Origin: Aquamicrobium lusatiense
GTDB taxonomy: Bacteria; Pseudomonadota; Alphaproteobacteria; Rhizobiales; Rhizobiaceae
DNA: 64,000 nt
NCBI RefSeq assembly: GCF_014201615.1
Contig: NZ_JACHEU010000001.1
Coordinates: forward strand, 515,631-579,630
Direction: 5' to 3'
The position numbers and the translations under genes are program-made. Each line of letters starts with the position of its first letter. Within the stretch, counting starts at the first letter, position 1. Below, one piece after another: positions 29,786 through 39,406 of the stretch. The notes beneath the pieces were generated by a model. It worked only from the letters and a program-made list of their open reading frames with translations, ran no database searches and was not told where the DNA came from.

Positions 29786-30664
29786 TCATGCAGCGATGGC
29801 GGCCGCTTTCGCCAGCAGTTTTTCGGCCTGCGCCAGATGCAGGCGCTCGACCATGCGCCCGTCGAGAGCGATCACGCCCTTGTCCCGGTTTTCGGGATGC
29901 GCAAAGGCATCGACGATGGCCTGTGCCGCGGCAAGCGCGGCAGGCTCCGGCGAAAAGGCAGAGTTGGCGGCCTCGATCTGCGATGGATGGATCAGCGTCT
30001 TGCCGTCGAAGCCCATACTGGCCCCTTCCGCGCATTCCCGGAGAAATCCTTCGGCATCGCGGAAATCATTGTAGACGCCATCGAGCATATCGAGCCCGCC
30101 TGCGCGCGCGGCGAGCAATATCTGCATTAGCCACGGAATCACATAACGCCGGTCGGGCTTAAGCGAGACGCCGGTTTCCTTGGCGATGTCGTTGGTTCCG
30201 ATCACGAAGCAGGAAAGCCGCGAGGCGGGATCGCGCCCAAGCTCGGCGATGGCGCCGCTGTTCATCAGCCCCCGGGGCGTCTCGATCATCGCCCACAGGG
30301 CGATGGAAGAATCCTCATCGAGCTCGTCCAGACGGTCATTGGCTTCCAGCACGTCGCGCGCCGTATCGACCTTGGGCAGCAGGATGGCATCCGGTTTACA
30401 GGCAACGACCGCCGCGAGATCATCCTCGCCCCATTCGCTGGACAGCGCATTGATGCGCACCACCATCTGCGCGCGCTGCGGACGGGCGGCGAAAATGCCG
30501 GCCAGCTTCCGCCGCGCCGCCGCCTTCTGGTCCGGCGAAACCGAATCTTCCAGATCCACCACGATCGCATCGCAGGGCAACTGCCCGATTTTGGCCAGCG
30601 CCTTGTCGTTGACGGCAGGGACATAAAGCACGGAGCGACGGGGGCGGTTCTGCATATCGGTCAT
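29786..30664 (-). CDS. HpcH/HpaI-type CoA-ester lyase (CitE-like)
   Basis: 292 residues of the HpcH/HpaI aldolase/citrate lyase family: RRSVLYVPAVNDKALAKIGQLPCDAIVVDLEDSV near the N-terminus, the Mg2+-binding acidic residues in MIETPRG and GTNDIAKE, and GFDGKTLIHPSQI near the C-terminus. Members cleave malyl-CoA, citramalyl-CoA or related esters to acetyl-CoA plus an oxo acid; the substrate here is undetermined. ATG 30664 begins the conserved part; the frame extends to 30733 without support. Confidence 0.9.
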   Translation of the reverse strand: MTDMQNRPRRSVLYVPAVNDKALAKIGQLPCDAIVVDLEDSVSPDQKAAARRKLAGIFAARPQRAQMVVRINALSSEWGEDDLAAVVACKPDAILLPKVDTARDVLEANDRLDELDEDSSIALWAMIETPRGLMNSGAIAELGRDPASRLSCFVIGTNDIAKETGVSLKPDRRYVIPWLMQILLAARAGGLDMLDGVYNDFRDAEGFLRECAEGASMGFDGKTLIHPSQIEAANSAFSPEPAALAAAQAIVDAFAHPENRDKGVIALDGRMVERLHLAQAEKLLAKAAAIAA

Positions 30665-30843
30665 CTGGCCTTTGTGACCCGGCAGGCTGGCCCTTGCAAG
30701 AGCTTGCGGCAAGACCTTTTTTCGGCCAGACAAAACGCATCCGGCATCGCCCGGTTATCAGATTCAGAAACGCATTGTTCGGGCAATGCGCGCAGGATGG
30801 CGACAGCCATCATGACCGGAACAGGAAAATCGGGAATCGCATC

Positions 30844-32013
30844 ATGACGAAATACGACATCGTCATCATCGGCGGCGCAATCATGGGTGCGTCGCTCGCC
30901 TACTATCTGCGCAAGGAAGGCTTTTCGGGATCGCTCGCCGTGATCGAGCGTGATCCGAATTTCACCCATTCGGCCACGACGCTTTCGGCAGCCTCCATTC
31001 GCCAGCAGTTTTCGCAACCTGAAAACATCCGCTTGTCGCGCTTTACCCTCGACCTGTTCCGCCGGCTGAAGCAGGAGTTCGGCGACGAGGCCGACATCGG
31101 CTTTCGCGAAGGCGGCTATCTCATTCTGGCCACGGAAGAGGGGCTGCCGGTCTTGCAAGCCAATCACGGCGTGCAGCTCGCCGAAGGGGCCGACATCGTT
31201 CTGGAGGACGCCGCCACGCTGGTGAAGCGCTTTCCCTGGCTGTCGGGCGAGGGGGTGGCCGCCGGCGCCTATGGCGTGAGCGGCGAGGGCTGGTTCGACG
31301 CGCATGCCTATCTGCACCTCTTCCGCAAGGCGCTGCGCAGCATGAAGGTCGATCTCGTCACCGCCTCGGTCACGGCCATCGCCCGGCAGGGCGACAGGGT
31401 CGCCTCGGTCACGCTCGACACTGGCGAGACGCTGGAGGCTGGACTGGTGGTCAACGCGGCAGGTCCGAACGCCGGGAAGGTCGCCGCTCTCGCCGGCATC
31501 GAACTGCCGGTAGAGCCGCGCAAGCGCAACGTTTTCGTGTTCGAGGCGCGCGAGCGCTATGAGGACATGCCGCTTCTGGTCGACCCCTCCGGCATCTATG
31601 TGCGCCCGGAAGGCTCGGTCTACATCACCGGCGGGGCCGAGGACGAGGCGGGCGAACAGGCGGCCGACCCGACCGATTTCGAGCCGGACTGGAGCCTGTT
31701 CGAGAACGAGATCTGGCCGGTGCTGGCCACCCGCATTCCCGCCTTCGAGGCGATCAGGATGACGCGCGCCTGGGTCGGCCACTACGACTACAACGTGCTC
31801 GACCAGAACGCGGTGATCGGCCCGCACCCGCAGGTGGCGAACTTCATCTTCGCCAACGGTTTTTCCGGGCATGGGTTGCAGCAGGCGCCTGCCGCCGGCA
31901 AGGCGCTGGCGGAACTGATCGTGCATGGCGCATACCGCACCATCGACTGCCGGGCGTTTTCCTATGAGCGGATCGTGGAAGGCCGCGTGTTCCGCGAGCT
32001 CAACGTGATCTGA
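30844..32013 (+). CDS. FAD-dependent oxidoreductase (DAO family)
   Basis: 389 residues of the D-amino-acid oxidase / sarcosine-oxidase-like superfamily. The dinucleotide-binding loop is YDIVIIGGAIMGASLAYYL at the N-terminus, ATTLSAASIRQQFSQPEN matches the FAD-ring contact seen in glycine-oxidase-like enzymes, and NGFSGHGLQQAPAAGKALAELI is the C-terminal FAD signature. The substrate (an amine or amino acid) is unknown. ATG 30844 starts it, in a divergent pair with the CoA-ester lyase. It ends 12 bp from the convergent phytase-like gene. Confidence 0.9.
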   Translation: MTKYDIVIIGGAIMGASLAYYLRKEGFSGSLAVIERDPNFTHSATTLSAASIRQQFSQPENIRLSRFTLDLFRRLKQEFGDEADIGFREGGYLILATEEGLPVLQANHGVQLAEGADIVLEDAATLVKRFPWLSGEGVAAGAYGVSGEGWFDAHAYLHLFRKALRSMKVDLVTASVTAIARQGDRVASVTLDTGETLEAGLVVNAAGPNAGKVAALAGIELPVEPRKRNVFVFEARERYEDMPLLVDPSGIYVRPEGSVYITGGAEDEAGEQAADPTDFEPDWSLFENEIWPVLATRIPAFEAIRMTRAWVGHYDYNVLDQNAVIGPHPQVANFIFANGFSGHGLQQAPAAGKALAELIVHGAYRTIDCRAFSYERIVEGRVFRELNVI

Positions 32014-32025
32014 CGGATCTGTACG

Positions 32026-33027
32026 TCAGTCATCGTGCAGCACGAATTCGAGATAGAGATTGCGCTGCAGGATTGAGTAATTGTCGTCCGACATCATCGA
32101 GATCATGGTGGCGCCGTCTTCGCGCCGCCACACATCGAGCGCTTCCATATTGTCGATCTGAAAGGTCATGTCGGCCTGCAGCAGCACCGGCCCGTCGACC
32201 AGCGCGCCCTTGCCGATGCTGTCGCCGGCAATGCGGCGCAGCCGCATGCGCACTCCGCCCATGAGCGTGTAGCTGCGCTCCAGCAACAGCAGATCGCCGC
32301 CGGGCAGGAAAGCGCCATCGGTGATGTCGAAACCGTCATAACGGCGCACGGTGAAAATGCCTTTGCGTGGCCCTTCGGTCACCGCGGCAAAGACGTTGCC
32401 CTGACGGTCGATGCTCTTTTCGGTGACCGCCACCAGCGCCCCTGCGAGCGGCCCGTCCTCCGGCGCATGGGCAACGGTCTCGAAGCCGCGGTTCTGACGC
32501 AGCTCATGGGCCGGTACGAGAAAATCGACATTGCCGATGGCCGCCTTCATGCCCTCCGGATCGAGGCGAAAACGGCTGATGCGGTGCCGCCGCTCGAAGC
32601 CGACAAAAACCTCGCCATTCTTCACCGAAAGCCCTTCGGCATCGACTTCCCACTTGTCGACGACAGCGTTGCCCGTCGCATCGACCATCTGCTGCAGGCG
32701 CATCCGCTCGATGCCCGCAGGCCGGCCAGCATCGTCGCGCGCGATCCGCCCGAACAGCCAGACGCCGACATCCGAGACGGCGACGAAATCGCGGCCGGGG
32801 GTCAGGAAGCGCATGGACGAGATGCCGCCGAAGTCACGTGCCAACGAGGACATTTCCAGTCCGCCGACGAACTCCAGCTGGCCGAAGCGCTGCGCGCTGC
32901 GGCCGATATGGAAATAGCCGATCTGGCGGGACGACACCTCGACCTGCTGGACGGGCGCCGGCTCGGCAAAGGCGGGGAATGCCAGCAGGCAGACAAGCGC
33001 GAACAGCAGTCCACGCCACAGATTCAT
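32026..33027 (-). CDS. Secreted esterase-like activity of phytase family protein
   Basis: 333 residues with a Sec signal peptide (MNLWRGLLFALVCLLAFPAFAEPA, cleavage at about residue 22) and a beta-propeller-like body (GGLEMSSLARDFGGISSMRFL; DKWEVDAEGLSVKNGEVFVGFERRHRI; TFQIDNMEALDVWR) typical of the phytase-like family. Location is periplasmic or extracellular; the true substrate is not known and phytase activity should not be assumed. It follows cobT in the same direction, a gene order I recall from other rhizobia. Confidence 0.87.
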   Translation of the reverse strand: MNLWRGLLFALVCLLAFPAFAEPAPVQQVEVSSRQIGYFHIGRSAQRFGQLEFVGGLEMSSLARDFGGISSMRFLTPGRDFVAVSDVGVWLFGRIARDDAGRPAGIERMRLQQMVDATGNAVVDKWEVDAEGLSVKNGEVFVGFERRHRISRFRLDPEGMKAAIGNVDFLVPAHELRQNRGFETVAHAPEDGPLAGALVAVTEKSIDRQGNVFAAVTEGPRKGIFTVRRYDGFDITDGAFLPGGDLLLLERSYTLMGGVRMRLRRIAGDSIGKGALVDGPVLLQADMTFQIDNMEALDVWRREDGATMISMMSDDNYSILQRNLYLEFVLHDD

Positions 33028-33134
33028 GGAAAAGTTCCGGCGAAAGCGCGCAGCGAAACTTCTGCCGGCCAGATCTCCGGAGCCTTGCCGCGGCTGCAGG
33101 AAAAGCGGCCGTGCTCCAGCCGCGCTGGCGGGCA

Positions 33135-35024
33135 TCAGGATGCCCGTCGCGATCCGCGTCCGTGGGAGCTTTCTTCCTCGAACAGCGAGGCAAGCTGCTC
33201 GGTCATCGCGCCGGCCAGTTCCTCGGCATCGACGATGGTGACGGCACGGCGGTAATAGCGGGTGACGTCATGGCCGATACCGATGGCCAGAAGCTCGACC
33301 GGCGAGCGCGTCTCGATCAGGTCGATAACGCCGCGCAGATGCCGTTCCAGATAGTTGCCGGGATTGACCGACAGGGTGGAATCGTCGACCGGCGCGCCGT
33401 CCGAGATCATCATCATGATCTTGCGCTGCTCCGGCCGGGCCATCAGCCGCTGATGCGCCCACAACAGCGCCTCGCCGTCGATGTTTTCCTTGAGCAGGCC
33501 TTCGCGCATCATCAGCCCGAGATTGCGGCGCGCGCGCCGCCACGGCGCATCGGCGGATTTGTAGACGATGTGGCGCAGATCGTTGAGGCGGCCGGGATTG
33601 GCGGGCTTGCCATCCTTCAGCCACTTCTCGCGCGCCTGCCCGCCCTTCCACGCGCGGGTGGTGAATCCGAGGATCTCCACCGAAACGCCGCAGCGCTCCA
33701 GCGTGCGGGCCAGAATATCGGCGCAGGTGGCGGCAACCGTGATCGGACGGCCGCGCATCGAGCCGGAATTGTCGAGCACCAGCGTCACCACCGTGTCGCG
33801 GAATTTGGTGTCGCGCTCCTGCTTGAAGGACAGCGCCTGCATCGGATCGATCACCACGCGCACCAGACGCGCCGGATCGAGATAGCCTTCCTCCAGATCG
33901 AAGTCCCACGAACGGTTCTGCTGCGCCATCAGGCGGCGCTGGAGGCGATTGGCGAGCCGGCCGACCACGCCCTGCAGGTTGGCGAGCTGCTTGTCGAGGA
34001 AAGCGCGCAGGCGGTCGAGTTCTTCTTCCTCGCACAATTCCTCGGCGCCGACGGTCTCGTCGAACTGCGTCGTATAGACCTTGTAGTCCATCTCCTTCGC
34101 CAAATTGGAGAAGGGATTTTCGCCGCGCCGCGCCTCGCCGGGATTGTCGGCATCGGCGTCGTCATCATCGGAAAGGTCTTCCGACATGGCGTCGTCAGCT
34201 TCCGCCTCGGCCTGTGAATCATCGTCCTCGGAGGCAGCCGCTTCCTCGGCCTGCGCATCCTCCGAGCCGGAATCCTCCTCGCCGCCATCCTCGGAATCGT
34301 CGCCGCCCTGCGGCTCCTCTTCCTGATCGTCCTCGGAGTCCTCGGTCTCTTCTTCTTCCTCGAACTCCTCGGCCATGTTCATGGAGGCGAGCATGTCGCG
34401 CACGATGCGGCCGAAGGCCTGCTGGTCCTCCAGCTTGCCATCCAGCCCGTCAATCTCGGCGCTGGCCTTTTCCTCGATCCAGCCGCGCCACAGATCGACC
34501 AAGCGTTCGGCGCTCGGCGGCACCTTCTGGCCGGTCAGGCGTTCGCGCACCAGAAGGGCGACGGCTTCCTCAAGCGGCGCCTCTTCCCGGTCGCGCACCT
34601 CGGCAAGATTGGCCTTGGCGTATTTGTCTTCCAGCATGGCGTCGAGATTGCCGGCAACGCCCGCCATGGCGCGCGCGCCGATCGCCTCGACACGGGCCTG
34701 CTCGACCGCGTCATAGATGGCGCGGGCCTGCTTGCCCTCGGGCGCCAGCCTTGTGTGGATACGCTGATCGTGACAGGCGCGCCGCAGAGCCATGGAATCG
34801 CCGATGCCGCGGGTGACCGCGATGTCGGCCAGCGTCGGCTTCTTCGGCAGTTCGGGAAGCCTTGCCCGGTTGCCGGCCATCGCCGGCTTGTCCTTGGCAA
34901 AGGAGATTTCCATTTCCCTGTCATTGGAAATGGCGCGCATGCAAACCGTCATGGCGCGCTTGAAACCATCGGTCTCAGCGCCTGACTTCGGTTTGTTTCG
35001 TGTGTTGTCGCCGGGGCCTGCCAT
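33135..35024 (-). CDS. cobT: Cobaltochelatase subunit CobT
   Basis: A 629-residue subunit of the aerobic cobalt chelatase CobNST. It has an N-terminal helical domain (1-220), a very acidic linker of about 95 residues (220-315, long Glu/Asp runs), and a C-terminal von Willebrand A domain with the MIDAS motif DNSGS near residue 425. CobT and the AAA+ protein CobS form the chaperone-like complex that drives cobalt insertion into hydrogenobyrinic acid a,c-diamide by CobN. It is normally directly adjacent to cobS; here a 76-residue orphan gene separates them. Confidence 0.97.
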   Translation of the reverse strand: MAGPGDNTRNKPKSGAETDGFKRAMTVCMRAISNDREMEISFAKDKPAMAGNRARLPELPKKPTLADIAVTRGIGDSMALRRACHDQRIHTRLAPEGKQARAIYDAVEQARVEAIGARAMAGVAGNLDAMLEDKYAKANLAEVRDREEAPLEEAVALLVRERLTGQKVPPSAERLVDLWRGWIEEKASAEIDGLDGKLEDQQAFGRIVRDMLASMNMAEEFEEEEETEDSEDDQEEEPQGGDDSEDGGEEDSGSEDAQAEEAAASEDDDSQAEAEADDAMSEDLSDDDDADADNPGEARRGENPFSNLAKEMDYKVYTTQFDETVGAEELCEEEELDRLRAFLDKQLANLQGVVGRLANRLQRRLMAQQNRSWDFDLEEGYLDPARLVRVVIDPMQALSFKQERDTKFRDTVVTLVLDNSGSMRGRPITVAATCADILARTLERCGVSVEILGFTTRAWKGGQAREKWLKDGKPANPGRLNDLRHIVYKSADAPWRRARRNLGLMMREGLLKENIDGEALLWAHQRLMARPEQRKIMMMISDGAPVDDSTLSVNPGNYLERHLRGVIDLIETRSPVELLAIGIGHDVTRYYRRAVTIVDAEELAGAMTEQLASLFEEESSHGRGSRRAS

Positions 35025-35027
35025 TGC

Positions 35028-35258
35028 CTAAAGCCCAAAATGACGGGTCAGAATCTCTACCAACTGCTTCGCAGTATCTTCATCCAACTGGATAGACTGG
35101 CTGACCTTGCCAGGAATATCGCGTGTTTTTCGACCCATAGTATTGATCTGGAGAAGCTTTCTGCCGTCGAGCTCATGGCAAAAATAGATAGCGGGAATGG
35201 CATCATGCAACTTGATGTTCTGAAGCTTTCCTTCTTCAAAGCTAGCTATTAACGCCAT
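35028..35258 (-). CDS. Small orphan protein inserted between cobS and cobT
   Basis: 76 residues (MALIASFEEGKLQNIKLHDAIPAIYFCHELDGRKLL...), ending IQLDEDTAKQLVEILTRHFGL. It looks like a compact alpha/beta protein with a C-terminal amphipathic helix; I do not recognise a family. It lies 3 bp before cobT and 12 bp after cobS, in the operon direction, so it is probably translated. It is more AT-rich than its neighbours, which suggests a later insertion into a conserved operon. Function unknown. Confidence 0.7.
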   Translation of the reverse strand: MALIASFEEGKLQNIKLHDAIPAIYFCHELDGRKLLQINTMGRKTRDIPGKVSQSIQLDEDTAKQLVEILTRHFGL

Positions 35259-35270
35259 GGAAATTCATCC

Positions 35271-36257
35271 TCACCCCAGAACGACGTTCGCCGCGCTCTC
35301 CGGCAGATCCTCGCCGAACACGCGCTGGTAGAATTCAGCCACCACCGAACGCTCCAGCTCGTCGCACTTGTTGAGGAAGGTCAGCCGGAAGGCCATGCCC
35401 ACATCCTCGAAGATCTCGGCGTTTTCGGCCCAGGTGATCACCGTGCGCGGGCTCATCACCGTGGAGAGATCGCCGTTGATGAAGGCCGAGCGCGTCATGT
35501 CGGCGACACGCACCATCTTGTTGACGATCTCGCGGCCCTTCTCGTCGCGATAGTGCTTGGCCTTGGCGACGACTATGTTCACTTCGTTGTCGTGCGGCAG
35601 ATAGTTCAGCGTGGTGACGATGGACCAGCGGTCCATCTGCGCCTGGTTGATCTGCTGGGTGCCGTGATAGAGACCCGTGGTGTCGCCCAGACCAACCGTG
35701 TTGGCCGTTGCAAACAGGCGGAAAGCGGCGTGCGGACGGATGACGCGGCTCTGGTCCAGCAGGGTCAGGCGGCCGGACGATTCCAGCACGCGCTGGATCA
35801 CGAACATCACGTCGGGACGGCCGGCATCATATTCGTCGAAGCAGAGCGCCACATTGCGCTGATAGGCCCAGGGCAGGATGCCGTCCCGGAATTCCGTCAC
35901 CTGCTTGCCGTCCTGCAGGACGATGGCGTCCTTGCCGACCAGATCGATACGGCTGACATGGCTGTCGAGGTTGACGCGCACGCAGGGCCAGTTGAGACGG
36001 GCTGCGACCTGCTCGATATGGGTCGACTTGCCGGTGCCGTGATAGCCCGAAACCATCACCCGGCGGTTGTAGGCAAAGCCTGCCAGAATGGCGAGGGTGG
36101 TGTTCCTGTCAAAAAGGTAGTCGGGATCGACTTCCGGTACATGTTCGCTCGTTTCGGCATAGGCCGGCACGACCATTTTCGATTCAAAACCGAAAGTGTC
36201 CTTCACCGAAACCGTCGTATCCGGCAGGTTGGCGATGTCTCGATCCACCTTGTTCAT
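35271..36257 (-). CDS. cobS: Cobaltochelatase AAA+ subunit CobS
   Basis: A 328-residue MoxR-like AAA+ ATPase. Walker A is GYHGTGKST near residues 71-79, Walker B is [10 protein letters not shown] near 137-146, sensor 1 is FATANT, and the arginine finger region is QMDRWS. It hydrolyses ATP for CobNST cobalt insertion in aerobic B12 synthesis, which feeds the B12-dependent MetH encoded at 3.2 kb. It is the upstream gene of the cobS-orphan-cobT run and is preceded by the J-domain gene on the same strand after 126 bp. Confidence 0.97.
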   Translation of the reverse strand: MNKVDRDIANLPDTTVSVKDTFGFESKMVVPAYAETSEHVPEVDPDYLFDRNTTLAILAGFAYNRRVMVSGYHGTGKSTHIEQVAARLNWPCVRVNLDSHVSRIDLVGKDAIVLQDGKQVTEFRDGILPWAYQRNVALCFDEYDAGRPDVMFVIQRVLESSGRLTLLDQSRVIRPHAAFRLFATANTVGLGDTTGLYHGTQQINQAQMDRWSIVTTLNYLPHDNEVNIVVAKAKHYRDEKGREIVNKMVRVADMTRSAFINGDLSTVMSPRTVITWAENAEIFEDVGMAFRLTFLNKCDELERSVVAEFYQRVFGEDLPESAANVVLG

Positions 36258-36383
36258 GATGCTTCCAACGTCTCCGCAGGCGAAAAAACTATATTTCGCC
36301 GGTTATGATGGTTTGTCCGGGGCGGTCTTAAAGCCTTTTCCGGCCGGATGAAAGTTGGAAAAGCGCTCTGGCCCTGTCACTTA

Positions 36384-36998
36384 TCAGCACAGGCCTGCCT
36401 GCTTGAGCACCCGGTAAGCCTGCAAAACGTCTCTGAACCTGTCTTCCGATCCCCGGTCGCCGCCATTCGCGTCGGGGTGATGGCGTTTGACCAGTTCCTT
36501 GTAGCGGGTCTTGATGTCCGTGGCGGTCGCCTGCGGCGTCAGTCCCAAAGTCTCCAGCGCCTTGGTTTCCAGCGGCCGCGCCTTGCGCTGACGCGGCGGA
36601 TTGTTCGGATCGGTCCCGAACATGTTGAAGGGATCGCGCACGCGGTTGTAATAGCCGGCACGCCCCGACCGGGCCTGCGCGAAATCCGGCGCCGAACGGG
36701 CCGAGCTGTTGACGCCCATCTTCCATGTCGGACGATGGCCGGTCATCGCTTCCTTCTGGAAACGGGCGACCTCGGAGTCCGACACGCCGGAAAAATAGTT
36801 GAAGCCCTTGTTGTACTCGCGCACATGGTCGAAGCAGAAGCGGAAATACTCGCCTTCGCGCATCCGCCCCACCGGCGCGCGATGGGTGCCGGGCTCGCAG
36901 CAGCCGTCCCACTGGCACACGGGCGCGGTGGTCTTGGCCTCCGCATCCTTCTCGCGGCGGATGCGAATCTTGTCGAAATATTTGGGATACGCTTTCAT
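36384..36998 (-). CDS. J-domain (DnaJ-like) protein
   Basis: 204 residues with a C-terminal J domain (about 148-204): ALETLGLTPQATATDIKTRYKELVKRHHPDANGGD, including the HPD tripeptide that stimulates Hsp70. The N-terminal 140 residues hold Cys/His pairs (CQWDGCCEPGTH; FCFDHVREYN), suggesting a zinc-binding module. This inverted domain order is typical of the J protein next to bolA and cobS in rhizobia. The client is unknown. It is divergent from bolA across 192 bp. Confidence 0.92.
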   Translation of the reverse strand: MKAYPKYFDKIRIRREKDAEAKTTAPVCQWDGCCEPGTHRAPVGRMREGEYFRFCFDHVREYNKGFNYFSGVSDSEVARFQKEAMTGHRPTWKMGVNSSARSAPDFAQARSGRAGYYNRVRDPFNMFGTDPNNPPRQRKARPLETKALETLGLTPQATATDIKTRYKELVKRHHPDANGGDRGSEDRFRDVLQAYRVLKQAGLC

Positions 36999-37190
36999 TT
37001 GACCGTTCTATGGGGCCTTCGCCGCCGCGAAACAAGAATTGACATTTACGCTTTCGTGTCCCTAACCCGTCGAGAGGGCTGATCACGCGCGATTTTGCGC
37101 ACTCTGTGGCAATGATGTCCGCGATGGAAATTCCCGCGGCGGGCAGCCATATCCCGGAAAGCAGAGCCCATATGGTAAGGAGCCGCGTGG

Positions 37191-37493
37191 ATGTCCAGAC
37201 AGGATCGGATCGAGAAGAAGCTGACGGGCGCTTTCGCGCCCGAGCGGCTTGTCGTCATCAACGAAAGCCATCTCCATGCCGGTCATCACCACCATGATTC
37301 CGAGCATCATGCCACCTTCGACGGCACCGGCGAAACGCATTTTCGCGTGCGCATCGTCTCGCCCGCCTTCGCCGGCATGAACCGGATCGAACGCCACCGG
37401 GCCGTCAACGAGGCGCTGGCCGGCGAGATCGCCGGCGGCCTCCATGCGCTGGCCGTGGAGCCTGCGGCACCGGGCGAAAAAACCCGCTGGTAG
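37191..37493 (+). CDS. BolA-family protein
   Basis: 100 residues with the BolA fold: the FxPxxLxVxNESHLHAGH motif (APERLVVINESHLHAGHHHH, residues 16-35), followed by THFRVRIVSPAFAGMNRIERHRAVNEAL. An extra His-rich stretch (about 28-40) may strengthen Fe-S binding. BolA proteins partner monothiol glutaredoxins in iron-sulphur trafficking and stress or morphology control. ATG 37191 starts it. Confidence 0.93.
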   Translation: MSRQDRIEKKLTGAFAPERLVVINESHLHAGHHHHDSEHHATFDGTGETHFRVRIVSPAFAGMNRIERHRAVNEALAGEIAGGLHALAVEPAAPGEKTRW

Positions 37494-37505
37494 CTTGCCC
37501 GGAAA

Positions 37506-38399
37506 CTATGGCGCTCCGAGCGCCTCCAGCGCTGCTTCCACCCTTGCACGGGCCTCGCCCGAAAGCGGAAGGATCGGGCGCGGCGGTGCCAGGCTGTAGA
37601 GGCCGAGGCTATCGGCCACCGCATACATGACGCGAAAGCTGCCGAATTCCTGAAACAGCGCCCACAGGGGCCGGAACCTTGCATCGATCCGGCGAACTTC
37701 GGCCTCATCCCGCGCCTGAGCCGCACGCATCAGCGCCAGTGCAGGCGCGGGCAGCAGCCCGGCAATGACGCTGAACCATGCATCACAGCCTGCAAGCAGG
37801 GCATTGGCGGCACCCCAGTCGCCGCTGTAACCGATCGTGAAATCCTGCGGCAGGCGGGCCCGCAGGCGCGCCAGCTCTCCGGTAAAACCGCCGTCGGCCG
37901 GCAAGGGCATCTTGACGGCCGCGATGTGCGGCACCTTCGCCAGCCGGGCGATGAGGTCTTCGCTGAAGGTGAATTTCGTGGTGCCGGGATTGTTGTATAT
38001 GCACAGCGGCAGTTCGCCGGCCTCCGCCACCGCCACCATGTGCTGAAAAACTTCTTCCTCCGTCAGCGGCGTGTAGGACATGGGCGCGACCAGCAACCCG
38101 TCGGCGCCCGCTTTGCGGGCATCCATTGCCAGCGCCTGCGCGTCGTCGGTCCGCAGCGCACCGACGCCGACAAAAAGAGGACGCTTGCCACCCAGGCATT
38201 CGACCGCGACACGAACCGCGCGCTGCCGTTCCGAAGGCGTGAGATAGGCATAGCCGCCCGTGCTGCCGAGCAGCCCGACCGAATCCGCTTCCGTAGCCAC
38301 GATGCGCCCGATGAGGGCGGCAAGCAGCTTCTCCTGCACATGCCCCTGCGCATCGGCAGGCGTGGGCGGAAAAGCCGAAAGTCCGTCAAACAATCCCAA
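37506..38399 (-). CDS. Dihydrodipicolinate synthase/N-acetylneuraminate lyase family aldolase
   Basis: 297 residues of the DapA superfamily (class I aldolase, (beta/alpha)8 barrel). The Schiff-base Lys is in AAVKMPLP near residue 163, the catalytic Tyr in CIYNNPGTT near 135, and the GSTGGYAYLTPSER loop near 45-58 replaces the usual GTTGE of true DapA. Because of the altered loop and the lack of lys genes nearby, it probably acts on another 2-oxo-acid substrate. It ends 12 bp from the convergent bolA gene. Confidence 0.87.
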   Translation of the reverse strand: MGLFDGLSAFPPTPADAQGHVQEKLLAALIGRIVATEADSVGLLGSTGGYAYLTPSERQRAVRVAVECLGGKRPLFVGVGALRTDDAQALAMDARKAGADGLLVAPMSYTPLTEEEVFQHMVAVAEAGELPLCIYNNPGTTKFTFSEDLIARLAKVPHIAAVKMPLPADGGFTGELARLRARLPQDFTIGYSGDWGAANALLAGCDAWFSVIAGLLPAPALALMRAAQARDEAEVRRIDARFRPLWALFQEFGSFRVMYAVADSLGLYSLAPPRPILPLSGEARARVEAALEALGAP

Positions 38400-38506
38400 A
38401 GCTCACTCCCATGGCAATCCGGCCGGATGCTACAGACGCGCGTCCCCCATGTCCGCAAGCCTGCGGCGCTGAACCGTTGGTGCAGCGGCCAGTCCTGATG
38501 GCGGGC

Positions 38507-39406
38507 CTACTGGCGGGGTGGGGGAGCAGGCGGAACGGCGATCAGAGCCTGCGCTTCATCCACCGGCCTGATCCTGAGCCGCGCGATGCGGTTCTTGTCG
38601 CGTTTCATTACCACAAAGCGCTTGCCGTGGAAGGTGAAGGCCTGCTTCTCTTCCGGAATCGACTGCGTTTCATGAATGACGAGCCCAGCGATGGTCGTTG
38701 CCTCCTCATCGGGAAGGTCCCAGTCGAGCGCGCGGTTGAGATCGCGGATCGGCACGGTGCCGTCCACAACCACCGAGCCATCGGCTTCCTTCTTGACGCC
38801 GGCCAGATCGATGTCGGTTTCATCCGCGATCTCACCGACGATCTCCTCGATGATGTCGCCCAGCGTCACCAGTCCCTCGACCTCGCCATACTCGTCCACC
38901 ACGATGGCGAAATGCGCCTTGCGGCGCAGGAAGGCGTTGAGCTGCTCCTGCAAGGTGGTGGTGTCGGGAACGAACCACGGCTTTTCGGCGAACTTCATGA
39001 GGTCGACGCGCGCAAGGTCGTTGCCGGCTTCATCGAGCGCCCGCAACACGTCCTTGGCGTGCAGCACGCCAACGATATTGTCCAGCGAACCGCGCCATAA
39101 GGGCATGCGCGTATTCTGGCTCTGCAGGATTTCCCGCACGATCACCTCGGGCGTGTTGTCCGCATTGAGCGAGCGCATATTCATGCGGTGGACCATCACG
39201 TCCGAGACTTCGAGTTCATCCAGTTCGAAGCGTTCGCCCAGCCACTGCCGGTCGGCGCGCGTTCCGTTGCCGCGCTGCAGTTCCTCGCCGCCATTATCTC
39301 CGGCGCGGACATAGCCCATGGCTTCGGCCAGCCTGTGGCGCAGCAGAAACGCCGCGGCACCGAGTACCGCCAGCACAAGGGCAACGATCCAGCCGGCCTG
39401 CGTCAT
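38507..39406 (-). CDS. CBS-pair/CorC_HlyC protein lacking the DUF21 membrane domain
   Basis: 299 residues. A single N-terminal membrane helix ([22 protein letters not shown]) is followed directly by the cytoplasmic part of an HlyC/CorC protein: two CBS domains (about 60-180, [58 protein letters not shown]) and the C-terminal transporter-associated domain (about 205-290). Relatives after aroB in rhizobia normally carry a DUF21 domain of about 200 residues. ATG 39406 overlaps the aroB stop by ATGA, so it is coupled to aroKB. A longer frame upstream lies inside aroB and was rejected. Confidence 0.88.
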   Translation of the reverse strand: MTQAGWIVALVLAVLGAAAFLLRHRLAEAMGYVRAGDNGGEELQRGNGTRADRQWLGERFELDELEVSDVMVHRMNMRSLNADNTPEVIVREILQSQNTRMPLWRGSLDNIVGVLHAKDVLRALDEAGNDLARVDLMKFAEKPWFVPDTTTLQEQLNAFLRRKAHFAIVVDEYGEVEGLVTLGDIIEEIVGEIADETDIDLAGVKKEADGSVVVDGTVPIRDLNRALDWDLPDEEATTIAGLVIHETQSIPEEKQAFTFHGKRFVVMKRDKNRIARLRIRPVDEAQALIAVPPAPPPRQ

